A stretch of 64,000 nucleotides of DNA from Winogradskyella sp. (GCF_013213835.1 NZ_JABSSU010000009.1:66148-130147), one strand, 5' to 3'; counted from the first letter of the stretch, positions 12,401-21,897 are shown. Notes: generated by a model from the sequence alone, not told the origin. Program-made: numbers and translations.

Positions 12401-15400
12401 GGAGCGTCATCTAAATCTACTATAGTTTCAGCACTGGTTACAATACAACCATAAGCATCTAAAACATGAATATAATAACTACCAGCATCTACATTAAAAG
12501 TACTGGTAGTATTCCATCCAGCATCAGTAGCAGGTGGTGGTATAGCAGCAGTTGTAATTTGGAATTCATAAGGCGCCGTACCATTTTGAGCAATAGCACT
12601 AATCACCCCAGAATTAGGGTTACAATTAGCAGATTGATCTACAGAAACCGATAAGTCTAGAGGAATTGCTGATTGTGTAATATTAAAATCATTTGTAATA
12701 ATACCACACCCTGCATTAGGTCCTGTTATTTCACTTATAGACACAAAATAACTACCAAAAGGTAAAGGTCCTAAGTTAGATACAGTTAAAGTACCATTAG
12801 GTGCTATAGTTCCTGTACCTGAAATCCCTGTTGAAGCTAAAGATAAAGAATCAAGAATGACATAGTTTACATCTACAGCATAGCCATATGTACTACTTAT
12901 AGTGAAAGAGACGTTACCATCATCACTACCCGTACATGTAATATTATTTTCAGTAACACTAGAAACGGTTAATGTAGAATTTGTAGGAATAGCAGTTGTC
13001 GCTGGCTCGTAGTAACTACAGTTACTAGATTGGTCATAGACAATAAATGTATAGGTTACCCCAGGAGTAAGACCAGTAAAGGTAGCTGATTGACTTCCTG
13101 GAGCATCTTCAGGAATCCAAGATCCTACAGGGTTAGGATATACCGAAGCAGGTCCTTGATAAATACTAAAGAAGAATGGTCCAGAACTTACTAAAGTAGT
13201 TCCAATACTTACCAAAGCTTCACCACCTGTAGTACAATCTACAGTAGAAGTGACATTAATATCTAAATCTGTAGGCGGTGATGCTACCAGTACATCTTGT
13301 ACCAAAACAGAACAACCGTTAGCATCCACAACATTGATTTCATATAGTCCAAAGTCAACAACATCAAAACTCACAGAAGTTGATCCTGTGGCATTTAATT
13401 CAGAATTGCTATAACCGTTAGTACCATTTACAAAATAATTATATGGAGCAGTACCACCAGTTACAGAGTCTACAATTACCGATCCTTGAGACACACCACT
13501 TAATGTACAGCTAATATCCACAGTACTGTAGGCAACAGCTATAGCATCAGGTTGTGTTATAGTTACTGTTTGGGACGTAGAACAAGCATTAGCATCTGTG
13601 ATACTAACCGTATATGTTCCAGCTGGCAAACTTGTGGTTTGCGTTCCATAATTCGTTCCTGTGGTATCGTTATTCACATTAATTGTAAATGGTGGAGTAC
13701 CAACAGTAGTGTCTATGGTAATATCTAAAGCACCATTTGTATCACCATTACATAAAATAGGTTGTGTTTGCACCACCGCACTTAGAGCAGGTGGTGAAAT
13801 AGGATTGACTTCAATAACAGATGAATCTGCAGTACAACCATTGGCATCAGTAATTTGGAATTGATATGTTCCGGCATTAGAGGCGCTATAAGTAAAGTTA
13901 ACACCTGTTACACCTAAAGATGTAAAAGCACCACCATTAAACGATACCGCATAGGTATAAGGTGCTACACCAGTTATTGTACCTGAGAATACAGCGTCAG
14001 GTGTTGCCGTACAATCTAATCCTTCAGTAAGTACTACATTAACAGTAGGCACCGGTAATGGATTTATTGTGATTGATTCACTGTAAGTACAATCGTTTTC
14101 ATCAATGATTTGAATGGTATATGTATCTGGTGTTAGACCAGTAAATAGGTTAGAGGTTTGGTAAGCAGTTGCTGCAGAAGCTGGTGCAATGATTTGATAC
14201 TGAATTGAACCAGATCCACCAGTAACACTTGTAATTGTGAGATCACTAGTATTAGTAGGACACGTTAATGCAGTATTAGAAAAATCCATGTCTGTCGGTG
14301 GGTTCAAAGCGTCAATGGTCACAGTATTTGTTACTGCTGTACAGATATTTCCATCTCTAATGGTAATGGTATATGTACCTTGAGTTAAACCGTTAAATAC
14401 ATTACTCGTTTGAAAATTGACACCATCAATACTGTATTCATATGGTGGTGTACCGCCATTTACAGTAGTCACAGTAATAGATCCATCACCTAAACAGGTG
14501 AAATCCGTTGTTAAATCAGCAGTGCCTGAGATGGCAGTGTTTTCAGTAATGGTAACGGTCTGTGGTGTCGTTGTACAAACAGAAGTACCAGAGGTATATT
14601 GTAATACCACATCGTAATCACCAGCAACTAAACCAGTAAATAGATTAGAATTGGTAAAAGTTGTACCACCATCAATACTAAATGCAATAGTATTACCATT
14701 AGGATTGGTGACATCAATTTCTAATGTACCAGTATCACCAGTACCACCACAAAGAATATCTGTAGTTACTACTGTGAACTCCGGTTGTGGAATGGTATCA
14801 ATAGCAATTGTTGTACTTGCAGAACAGTTATTAGAATCCACAACAGTAATATCAAAAGTTCCAGGATTGGTCACTATAATTTCAGGTACGGTCTGAAAAT
14901 CTGTAGTACTATTTACAAAATAGAAGTAAGGAGGTGTTCCACCTTGCGCATATATAGTAATTTCACCATCGTTACAAGTTAAAGGTGCAGTAATAGCCGC
15001 TGTAACTGTTAGTAATGGCGGTTCTGTAATTGTTACTGTTTCTGAGTATAAACACCCATTTTCTGTTTCTACAGTTGCCGTATATGTACCTGGGTTTAAG
15101 TTTTCAAAAGCATAGGTGTTTTCTATAATAGGCCCAACAGTATTTACTACAGTGCCATTTTCTTCGAGTGTAAATGTATATTGTGGATCGACATCATTTG
15201 CTGCCAATTGAATGGTTCCTAATTCACCAAAACAGAAGGGTTGGGTTACCGTTGAAGTGACAGTAAAGTCTCTATCTCTAATTAATACATCAGGAACAGA
15301 GAATATACAAGGGTTTGAAGGTACCCCAATTTGTCTAACGTAAACCTCATATATTCCTGGAGATGTTATTACAAAAGTATTACTAGTTTGATAGTTAATA

Positions 15401-17631
15401 CCATCAAGACTATACTCATAACCGGAAGGTACATCATTAACAGTAATACTACCGTTGGTAGTACAAATAATATCAGAAGCTACCACTGTAGGAATTAATA
15501 AGTTTTGATAGACATTAAAGTAAAATCTATTAAAACATCCGCCAGGGTAATTAATGGTTAATCTGTATTGACCAGCAGTATCAGCTAAAAAGTCTGAGCC
15601 TGTGGCCACTTCGTTCCATACACATGAAGGATCTTCATTAGCACAATCTTGATCGGTGACTGCGGCACAACTAGACTCATCTAATTGTTCCCAAATAATA
15701 GATGTTGTATTAGAAATACTGGTTTCTATAAATCTAGAATCATTGGCACCACAAAGGAAAATATTAGGTAATAACTTGCCATCATTAGGACATGTTACAA
15801 CTTGATCAGCATAGGGAATTACAGGGTTTTCAATATCTCCACCAAAGAGTTCCACATCATAAATTTGTTCTATGGATTGACAAGGAGCAACGGCTGTGTT
15901 AAATGAATAATAAGTACCTGTTGCATCTACAGTAATGGTTTGTGTATCACCAATAACAGGTGTACCAGTAGGACTGGTAGACCATGAGTAAGAATCGTAT
16001 CCATTGGCAGCAGTTAACTCTACAGTATCACCACAAAGTGTAATCTCTTCTCTAAATTCACAATCTAAATCAGCTAAAAAGTTTGTGGCTTGTGGCGATA
16101 ACAAACAGCCTGTATTGCTATTGACACTAGGGTCATCAGTAATTTGAAAGGTTGGATTAAAAAATCCATTGTATGTAGCAAAAGCTTGATTATTAATAAT
16201 GTTTTCACATGCATCGGCTAAATCACCACAACTATTAACAACTTCAACTTCAATTCTTATTTCGTAGACAGGATCATTTTCTTCAACGAGTGAATCATCG
16301 ATATCAAAGATTAACTCTCTTGTTACTGGATCGTAACTATGAACCGTTACGCCAGGTGGTAATACTAAATCAGTTGGATGGTTATAAACAATATTTATAG
16401 GTAATATATCTCTAATTTGAAAATTGGTTGCATTGTCATTACCTGTGTTCTGGAATCCGATGACATAGTTCAAAGTTGAACCAAGCCCAACAAGTTCACC
16501 ACCAATATTGTTGCCAGATTCATCCTCGACAATTTTAGTTAAAACAATGTTAGGTTCGATAATTTCAACCGCAAATGCAAAGAAATAAGGAAAATAGGTA
16601 TCCCCACTTGTTTCTAAACGAATTGTTCCCGAAGTAGCATCATTGGCTATAACAGAATTGCCTGGATTTGGTATTGCAATCGTTCCTGTGTCAAAACCAA
16701 GCGTATTTGTGCTATTTGGAACACGATTATTTACAGGTGTTGCATCTAATTGAGTCACAGAACTATTGAAGAAATTTGTCACAGGTCTATCTACTGTAGA
16801 AAGACTTACTCCATTTAACCTTAAACGATCACCTAAAATTGGTTTATCACCTTCGAGAGTAGCAAAAGCAAAATTAGCTCTTACAGGCGCCGGCGCCGGC
16901 ACAGTTCTAAACCCATCAACAGGTATGTCTAAATTTGGATTTCCACCTGGTACACTAATTGCACTAAAACCATCAAAACTTGTGATAGATTTTCCTGGTA
17001 GAGTAGGGTCCTCATATACAATAAATAATGACCAACCAGCAGATTGTCCTGTTCCATTATATGGCGAAAAAGTTGATGTCTGGCCAACACCAGAAGAAAC
17101 ATTTGCAACAGTATAAGTTCCTAAATCTGTTCCTGAACCATAAGCAGTTACAATATCAGTAACATCTGCAAAACATGCATAAGAGAAACTATCTCCACCA
17201 TCAACCGAACTACCATTAGCATCAAAAATTAATGTACCTGTAATATCATTATAGTCCCCAACAGGTCCTTTTAATTTAACATTGGTAATTGGTTCACTTC
17301 CTGGATTTACTGCTCCCCAATACAAGCCTGCATAGATGATTCTATAACAGTTTGGATTTGGAATTTCTAAGTCTGCACTTGATGAGCTAAACGTTGTAGG
17401 ATCACTATCAATATCAATGTATTGCATATTCACATTGTGATTATACACATTATTATTATTGAACGGATTATTGTTAGGACCTAAAATGTTATTCCCAATT
17501 AACACTATATCTCCTTTTAAATCCTCATTAAATCTTGGTGTAAATGGCACGTAATTTTGTGCGTAGGCTATTACTCCTAAACATAATGATAGAACAACGA
17601 TTAAAGCTCTTGAATAAGTAGGTTTTTTCAT
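9412..17631 (-). CDS. sprB: SprB-like giant T9SS gliding adhesin
   Basis: This 2,739-residue secreted protein starts with a signal peptide (MKKPTYSRALIVV... ending GVIAYAQ). Residues 1-518 are a head with a DUF11-like section (IVLTKIVEDESGN, then LNYVIGFQNTGND). Residues of about 520-2640 are Cys-containing SprB-type repeats of roughly 70-90 residues (GGTPPYEYSIDGVNFQTSN, GTYTITIRDGN). The C-terminal domain of about 85 residues contains CIPNWFTPNGDGEYDTW, the CHU_C signal for T9SS export. Flavobacterium SprB is longer (about 6,500 residues). The gene follows sprD by 80 bp and precedes sprF. Two near-identical bodies in tandem are unusual. Adhesin function is inferred from family and order. 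Confidence 0.92.
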   Translation of the reverse strand: MKKPTYSRALIVVLSLCLGVIAYAQNYVPFTPRFNEDLKGDIVLIGNNILGPNNNPFNNNNVYNHNVNMQYIDIDSDPTTFSSSSADLEIPNPNCYRIIYAGLYWGAVNPGSEPITNVKLKGPVGDYNDITGTLIFDANGSSVDGGDSFSYACFADVTDIVTAYGSGTDLGTYTVANVSSGVGQTSTFSPYNGTGQSAGWSLFIVYEDPTLPGKSITSFDGFSAISVPGGNPNLDIPVDGFRTVPAPAPVRANFAFATLEGDKPILGDRLRLNGVSLSTVDRPVTNFFNSSVTQLDATPVNNRVPNSTNTLGFDTGTIAIPNPGNSVIANDATSGTIRLETSGDTYFPYFFAFAVEIIEPNIVLTKIVEDESGNNIGGELVGLGSTLNYVIGFQNTGNDNATNFQIRDILPINIVYNHPTDLVLPPGVTVHSYDPVTRELIFDIDDSLVEENDPVYEIRIEVEVVNSCGDLADACENIINNQAFATYNGFFNPTFQITDDPSVNSNTGCLLSPQATNFLADLDCEFREEITLCGDTVELTAANGYDSYSWSTSPTGTPVIGDTQTITVDATGTYYSFNTAVAPCQSIEQIYDVELFGGDIENPVIPYADQVVTCPNDGKLLPNIFLCGANDSRFIETSISNTTSIIWEQLDESSCAAVTDQDCANEDPSCVWNEVATGSDFLADTAGQYRLTINYPGGCFNRFYFNVYQNLLIPTVVASDIICTTNGSITVNDVPSGYEYSLDGINYQTSNTFVITSPGIYEVYVRQIGVPSNPCIFSVPDVLIRDRDFTVTSTVTQPFCFGELGTIQLAANDVDPQYTFTLEENGTVVNTVGPIIENTYAFENLNPGTYTATVETENGCLYSETVTITEPPLLTVTAAITAPLTCNDGEITIYAQGGTPPYFYFVNSTTDFQTVPEIIVTNPGTFDITVVDSNNCSASTTIAIDTIPQPEFTVVTTDILCGGTGDTGTLEIDVTNPNGNTIAFSIDGGTTFTNSNLFTGLVAGDYDVVLQYTSGTSVCTTTPQTVTITENTAISGTADLTTDFTCLGDGSITVTTVNGGTPPYEYSIDGVNFQTSNVFNGLTQGTYTITIRDGNICTAVTNTVTIDALNPPTDMDFSNTALTCPTNTSDLTITSVTGGSGSIQYQIIAPASAATAYQTSNLFTGLTPDTYTIQIIDENDCTYSESITINPLPVPTVNVVLTEGLDCTATPDAVFSGTITGVAPYTYAVSFNGGAFTSLGVTGVNFTYSASNAGTYQFQITDANGCTADSSVIEVNPISPPALSAVVQTQPILCNGDTNGALDITIDTTVGTPPFTINVNNDTTGTNYGTQTTSLPAGTYTVSITDANACSTSQTVTITQPDAIAVAYSTVDISCTLSGVSQGSVIVDSVTGGTAPYNYFVNGTNGYSNSELNATGSTSVSFDVVDFGLYEINVVDANGCSVLVQDVLVASPPTDLDINVTSTVDCTTGGEALVSIGTTLVSSGPFFFSIYQGPASVYPNPVGSWIPEDAPGSQSATFTGLTPGVTYTFIVYDQSSNCSYYEPATTAIPTNSTLTVSSVTENNITCTGSDDGNVSFTISSTYGYAVDVNYVILDSLSLASTGISGTGTIAPNGTLTVSNLGPLPFGSYFVSISEITGPNAGCGIITNDFNITQSAIPLDLSVSVDQSANCNPNSGVISAIAQNGTAPYEFQITTAAIPPPATDAGWNTTSTFNVDAGSYYIHVLDAYGCIVTSAETIVDLDDAPAITASVIDSCLITDGNYEIEVNLTTAGTAPHSYSINGGALQSLSAPFTISNVFAGTHTIEVQDANGCSDIISIDIAEPIDVNADATTLPSCNNDDGIITMTGTGGSGSYAYAISPSPATIGLSGNTFTGVPSGVYTITVTDTVLLCTSEVTISVPEAVIPTFNLSSTSVTCFGDNSGSFDIDITNYTGAYTYEVFDNLGASVTGVVNANTATNPFTVNGLQSGSYSVVITETDIPFCSNTGTVVIASPTENLTLTVTESSNVTCDDNQGTITAIADGGWGTYQYELTGNATVAYSTNNVFTDLSAGTYTVNVIDSEGCIASETITLNLPDPITATFTPSSTMLSCFGDQNASITVTNVTGGQGTNYVYTLNMTTPTVSTSGPQTSNTFNDLGAGTYNITITDGFGCEMTSLDIVIDNPTIVEASLVRSATQTCLTTSTLTLSASGGTAPYDYSLTEDFASIIGSFNSSTTFDAPEGTYQYYVRDNNGCIAAVSNEITIDPLPELTIELESTNPVINCAGDNTGTIIATAFGALGNYQYTLQDTNGNAITATQTTPGYFIDLVAGDYVVYVESGDCEATSAPISITEPTAPLQATLEVNNITCAGNNNGSVIVNASGGTGTIQYAISPQLNQFVEEPIFENLNGGDYTIIVQDQVGCYLIFDFTIVDPQPVILSIVPNSIFEETCAGDANGEFSIDISGGTLPYSVSLDNPDGPFITGGPTQTTFDFTNLSGGDHLVYVRDAQNCESQWNITFPEAVTINPQVEVEFTCENNIQTNMVTVTVDDSITDLSQLDYSLNDGPYQLSNVFTDLPVGLDYYINVRHTNGCIQTTPLFDIEDLEPVTLSLTQGETNQFIANASGGTGNYEFWMDGQSYGTNNEFLISETGIYNVTVTDANGCSAQAQIEMEFFDICIPNWFTPNGDGEYDTWAPGCIENYPNLTFDIFDRYGRKIATYRVGEVWDGKYNGNELPTGDYWFVVKTNDPNINKEFVGHFTLYR
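9494..16077. repeat. 6.58-kb identical tract, copy B
   Basis: This is the partner of 57-6640, in direct orientation. It covers all the SprB repeats and most of the CHU_C domain of the full-length adhesin, but not the head (residues 1-518) or the last 27 or so codons. Beyond 16077 the copies are still homologous, but substitutions become dense within a few hundred bases. Confidence 0.93.
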
Positions 17632-17711
17632 GGCTACAAGAGTTTTACTTCCTTATTTATTCTGGGGCACTGAACTCATAAAGAACGGCTTAACATATTA
17701 TTTTTCTATTT

Positions 17712-20426
17712 CTAATTTTCTATTTTCACTAAGGACATTTTTTGGTTGTATGATTTATTTCCTTTATTCTCTAATTCTCTCATAGCAGAGTTAACATCAT
17801 CAAATTTATTCTGATAGATGTAGTACTTACTTGTATTAACATCATAGAAGAAATCTACATTTGTTAACCCAGCAGCAACTGCTTTAGTTAAAAATTCATT
17901 TCGTTTTTCAATGGTACTGTGAACAGCTAATATTATATAATAACCATCTTCAGTTTTGTCAATATTTTTTAATATTTGAATATTATCACTTTGTTCCTCA
18001 CCAAAATCAAAATCTTCTGAAGTTAATTCTGTTTCACTTCGAGGTGTGTTTCGCTTAATATTATCTAATACATTTCTGTCTTGAGTGTATCTGTCATTTT
18101 CGTTGTTATATACAGCTCTTTTTATACGACGACGTTTTTCAAATTCAGTGGCAACTTTAATTTCTTCTAGTCTAAGATCTAGATATTGTTTCGTTTTTAA
18201 TGCTTCTAATTGCTTTTCTTCAAGTCGATCTATTTTCTTTTTGTAGAATAGATTTACCTCATCTAATTCAGTATTTTCAGCCTCTAAACGTTGGTTGTAC
18301 AGCTCTTTTAATTCTTTGATATTTTTGTTTCGTTCATCAATAACTTCATCAAGGTTGGTCTTAATCTCTTTAAGTTTATTGTTTTCTGCTGTAACACTCT
18401 TAAATGCTTTTGGTGCTACAGTAATACCTTGATCACTTAAATCATTCTCTTCTTTAAGATCTTTTAAATCTTTGTCTTTGATGTTAACAATATTTTCTAA
18501 ATCCTCTAACAACTTATTTTGTTCTTTTTCTTTTTTGTCAGTCTCTTTAGAAACTTTCAATAGGTCTTTACCTAATTCATCCTTAGGATTAGCGATAAGT
18601 TCAGCTTTTGCTTTAATATCTTCAATTACTTTAGCTCTTTCTTCAGCTTCTGCCTTAGCTTTTTCCTCAGCCGCTTTTTGTTTTTGTTCTTCAAGCAGTC
18701 TTGCTTGTGCTTCAGCTTCTTCTTTAGCTTTTTGTTCTGCTAAGATTTGAGCTTGCTCTTCGGCTTCACGTTTCGCTTTTTCTTCTTGTAATTTTCTTTG
18801 TCTTTCTTCAGCTTCTGCCTTAGCTTTTTCTTCAGCTTCTCTAGCAAGTTGTGATTCTAACTCTTTCGCTTTTCTAGCGGCTTCTTCTTTAGCCTTAGCT
18901 TCTGCCTCGCGCTGTGCCTTTTCCTCAGCTTTCTTCTGAGCAATTTGCTCGGCAAGTTGTCTTGCTTTTTCTTCCGCTAATTCTCTTTCTCGTTTTTCTG
19001 CATCAGCCTTGGCTTGTGCTTCAGCTAATTTTCTAGCTTCCTCTTCAGCTTCACGTTTTGCTTTATCTTCAGCTTCTTTCTTAGCTAGTGCTTCAGCTTT
19101 AGCTTTTTCTTCAGCAAGCTTTTTAGCGGCTTCCGCGGCATCAGCTTTAACCTTTTCTTCGGCTTGCTTTTTAGCTAATTCTTCTTTACGCTTTCTTGCT
19201 CTTTCCTCTGCTAATTCTTTTTGCTTTTTAAAAGTTTCTTCTCGTTGTTTCTTTTCTTCTAATCTTTTAGCTCTTTCTTCAGCTCTTTGTTCTGCTAATG
19301 CTTGTTTCTCTGCTTCCGCAGCTAGCTGAGCTTCTGCTTTTGCTTTTTTGTCGGCTTCTAATTTTGCCTCGCGTGCTAATCTCGCATTTTCTCTTCGCTC
19401 TGCAGCTCTTTCTCTTATACCGGCAAGTTCTTCTTCTGTTGCTTCTACTTTAGGTTTTACTTTACTACTAGAGAATAAACCACTTACAATTTCATCACCG
19501 TTATACTTATAATTCTTTTTGGTTATGAATCTGTAAGCAATAGTTATTTCATGAGAATTTCCAAACTCAACATATTCACCTATGGATTTTTCAATGTTAT
19601 ATTCTAATGCAATATTTCTAGTAAGATTCATTCCGATACTTCCTGATACACCAAATACATTATTGTACCCTAGTTGTAGCCATAGTCCTTTAGGAACATT
19701 TAAAGAAGCTAAACCCGAAATTACTGTTTGATTCTGTTGAAATTCTGACATTAACAAAGCTGTAAACTTTGTTTTCTTAAAGAACCCACGACCATTAAAA
19801 TAGCCTGTATGCATCACATGTGCCTGAATACCTTGATTAGGATCGTCTTCAATCATTTGTGATGTTTCGAAATTATATAATACAAGGTTATTAAAGGATA
19901 CACCAAAATCTAACAGTTCTGTACCGTAATTAATTCCTGGATTTATGGTAATTAGTGCATTTGTTGGTATGTTTTGTAATGACGGATCATCAAAATTGGT
20001 GACCACATTCGATGTGTTAATACTACCTTGATATGCGCCAGTATTTAATCCGAATGTTAAATTGTGATCTTGTCTAATTTTAACATTGTACGCAAAGTTT
20101 AATACTCCACCATAAGTTGTTAATACACCATAGTTTCTTTGAAAAGCAGAAAGACCAGCACCAATATTTTCTGCAAAACGACCTGAATAAGAACCTATAA
20201 ATGTTTCTGGAGCATTTTCAAATTGTGTCCATTCACTTTTATTAGAAAAACTAATAAATTTATTTTGTTGTCTTACAAAAGTAAAAGTAGGGTTAATAGC
20301 GAATCTATTAAATACCAACGAGTTTCTTACCGGCAAATCAAAGGATACAACACCATCACTCTCTTGCGAAACCATTGTTTGCAATGAAAAGAATAAAAAC
20401 AATATGATGAGTAAAGTTTGTTTCAC
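17712..20426 (-). CDS. sprD: SprD-like protein: PorP/SprF barrel, coiled coil and SPOR-like domain
   Basis: This 904-residue protein has a signal peptide (MKQTLLIILFLFFSLQTMVSQ). Residues of about 22-310 resemble PorP/SprF barrels (FNRFAINPTFTFVRQQNKFISF). Residues of about 325-640 are an almost uninterrupted Ala/Glu/Lys/Arg coiled coil (EEKAKAEAEERQRKLQEEK pattern). Residues of about 655-800 are charged helices. The last 75 (DGYYIILAVHSTIEKRNEF...) resemble a SPOR domain, a fold that binds denuded peptidoglycan. The start is GTG, one base after the sprC stop, so translation is probably coupled. Inference: the barrel sits in the outer membrane while the helical arm reaches toward peptidoglycan. 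The sprD symbol comes from position between sprC and sprB. Confidence 0.82.
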   Translation of the reverse strand: MKQTLLIILFLFFSLQTMVSQESDGVVSFDLPVRNSLVFNRFAINPTFTFVRQQNKFISFSNKSEWTQFENAPETFIGSYSGRFAENIGAGLSAFQRNYGVLTTYGGVLNFAYNVKIRQDHNLTFGLNTGAYQGSINTSNVVTNFDDPSLQNIPTNALITINPGINYGTELLDFGVSFNNLVLYNFETSQMIEDDPNQGIQAHVMHTGYFNGRGFFKKTKFTALLMSEFQQNQTVISGLASLNVPKGLWLQLGYNNVFGVSGSIGMNLTRNIALEYNIEKSIGEYVEFGNSHEITIAYRFITKKNYKYNGDEIVSGLFSSSKVKPKVEATEEELAGIRERAAERRENARLAREAKLEADKKAKAEAQLAAEAEKQALAEQRAEERAKRLEEKKQREETFKKQKELAEERARKRKEELAKKQAEEKVKADAAEAAKKLAEEKAKAEALAKKEAEDKAKREAEEEARKLAEAQAKADAEKRERELAEEKARQLAEQIAQKKAEEKAQREAEAKAKEEAARKAKELESQLAREAEEKAKAEAEERQRKLQEEKAKREAEEQAQILAEQKAKEEAEAQARLLEEQKQKAAEEKAKAEAEERAKVIEDIKAKAELIANPKDELGKDLLKVSKETDKKEKEQNKLLEDLENIVNIKDKDLKDLKEENDLSDQGITVAPKAFKSVTAENNKLKEIKTNLDEVIDERNKNIKELKELYNQRLEAENTELDEVNLFYKKKIDRLEEKQLEALKTKQYLDLRLEEIKVATEFEKRRRIKRAVYNNENDRYTQDRNVLDNIKRNTPRSETELTSEDFDFGEEQSDNIQILKNIDKTEDGYYIILAVHSTIEKRNEFLTKAVAAGLTNVDFFYDVNTSKYYIYQNKFDDVNSAMRELENKGNKSYNQKMSLVKIEN

Positions 20427-20427
20427 T

Positions 20428-21897
20428 TTATTTTATTATGGTTATTGATCCTTTTTTCTCTTCACCGTCCATTGTCGTGATGATATAATAGAATACCTGG
20501 TTTACACTAGAAAGATTTAAATCGCTTTCTGGCCAATTGTTTTGATAATCTATAGTTTGAAAAACAACTTTTCCTTGTTCATTTAGAATGACTATTTCAG
20601 TATTTGTACCTGTAACATACTTTAATGGTAAAACCCATGTGTCATTTATAAGATCGCCATTTGGACTAACTATGTTTGGAATCTTTTCGACATCTGGAAA
20701 TGGATCAAATCCTTGAAAAATAATAAATGGATAAGAAACTGATGCTGTACAGCCTGTAGTTTCAGTTATTACTACTTCATAATTACCAAAAGCTGTTGCT
20801 GTAAACGTGTTTGAAGATTCACCTACGATTAATTCGTCATTAAAGTACCAATCATATATAGGATTTGTTGCTGTGTCTGTTATAGTAATTGTTAATGATT
20901 CATCAATGAGCATGTAGTTCTCTTCTTCTACATTGATGTCACTTTCAAAAAGTTCGCTTACCAGTTCTATTGTACCTGTCGCAGAACAGTCACCAAGATC
21001 TACTAAAACGGAAAAAGTACCAGACTCATTAGTTTGATACATTTGGCTAGTAGCGTCTGGAATTTCAAATCCATCTTTAAACCATTGATAACTTATGCCG
21101 CCAATAGTTGTTAGTGTTGTGAGACCTTGTTCTGGACAGTAAGGATTTCCTAAGCTAGACACTATTTCAGTGTTTGCATTTCCTGTGCCGCTGGCTTCTG
21201 TAACTGTGACTCTATTAGAAAAGGAGTCTGAAGTACAAGAACCATAATTTGTCTCTACGAAATACGTACCTTCTTCACTGACTGATAGGGAAGAACCATC
21301 TGAAATAAATTCAGAAGTGGTTGGACTAGTTTCTCTAAACCATCTGTAAGTTAAGGTCGGATAATTAAGAGGAGAATCATTAGTTCCTGTTCCTGGGTTG
21401 TCTATGGTTAACAAATAACTTCCACCAGCACAATATGCAGCTGTTGACACTAAATTGTTAATTGAAAATGGTGAATCTTGAAGCTTATAATATGCTGCAA
21501 ATTCTGCAGAAGGTGCACTCGTAGCAACAGGTGCAGTGCTTTTTATTCTTAGTCGGTAATTCTCACCGGCTGTAGTATTCGGTATTTGAAAATTTATTGT
21601 TGCCGGAGAAGTCGTAATTTCTCCAGAGTTAGAAGTATAAATTACAGATGCATTGGTAAAATCACCATCAGCGTCTGATAATTCTAAAACAAACTGATTA
21701 GAAGGGTTTAGACCAGATTCTGGCGAAAAAACAAATGAAAGTCCATAAGTATTAAAATCATTACTAGCACAGGCTTGTGAGAAATTTAAATTAGGGGTAC
21801 CAATAACTATCTGGGCAAAACAACTACCATTTACTAAAAATAGTAAGAAAATTAAAGTTGATAGAGATATCTTCTTTTTGTCAGTAGATATTAGCAT
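20428..21897 (-). CDS. sprC: SprC-like secreted protein with CHU_C T9SS sorting domain
   Basis: This 489-residue protein has a signal peptide ending NGSCFAQ and Ig-like/PKD-like beta modules with repeated YxWF motifs (YRWFRETSP, YQWFKDG, YDWYFND). The C-terminal gliding-motility-associated domain of about 90 residues contains IPNIVSPNGDLINDTW. It is the first gene of the compact block sprC-sprD-sprB-sprF, and sprD starts one base after its stop. In F. johnsoniae the operon of the same order supports SprB-dependent gliding. The T9SS sorting domain is seen directly. The specific SprC role is inferred from context. Confidence 0.82.
   Translation of the reverse strand: MLISTDKKKISLSTLIFLLFLVNGSCFAQIVIGTPNLNFSQACASNDFNTYGLSFVFSPESGLNPSNQFVLELSDADGDFTNASVIYTSNSGEITTSPATINFQIPNTTAGENYRLRIKSTAPVATSAPSAEFAAYYKLQDSPFSINNLVSTAAYCAGGSYLLTIDNPGTGTNDSPLNYPTLTYRWFRETSPTTSEFISDGSSLSVSEEGTYFVETNYGSCTSDSFSNRVTVTEASGTGNANTEIVSSLGNPYCPEQGLTTLTTIGGISYQWFKDGFEIPDATSQMYQTNESGTFSVLVDLGDCSATGTIELVSELFESDINVEEENYMLIDESLTITITDTATNPIYDWYFNDELIVGESSNTFTATAFGNYEVVITETTGCTASVSYPFIIFQGFDPFPDVEKIPNIVSPNGDLINDTWVLPLKYVTGTNTEIVILNEQGKVVFQTIDYQNNWPESDLNLSSVNQVFYYIITTMDGEEKKGSITIIK

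Noticed and set aside
57..16077. The identical tracts as an assembly artefact
   Set aside because: The heads and 3' ends differ between the copies, so both exist. Assembly error inside the tract cannot be excluded without reads, but a fully false duplication is unlikely.
18472..19329. Ser/Ala-rich plus-strand frames opposite the SprD coiled coil
   Set aside because: They are antisense shadows produced by the repetitive Ala/Glu/Lys codons of the coil.
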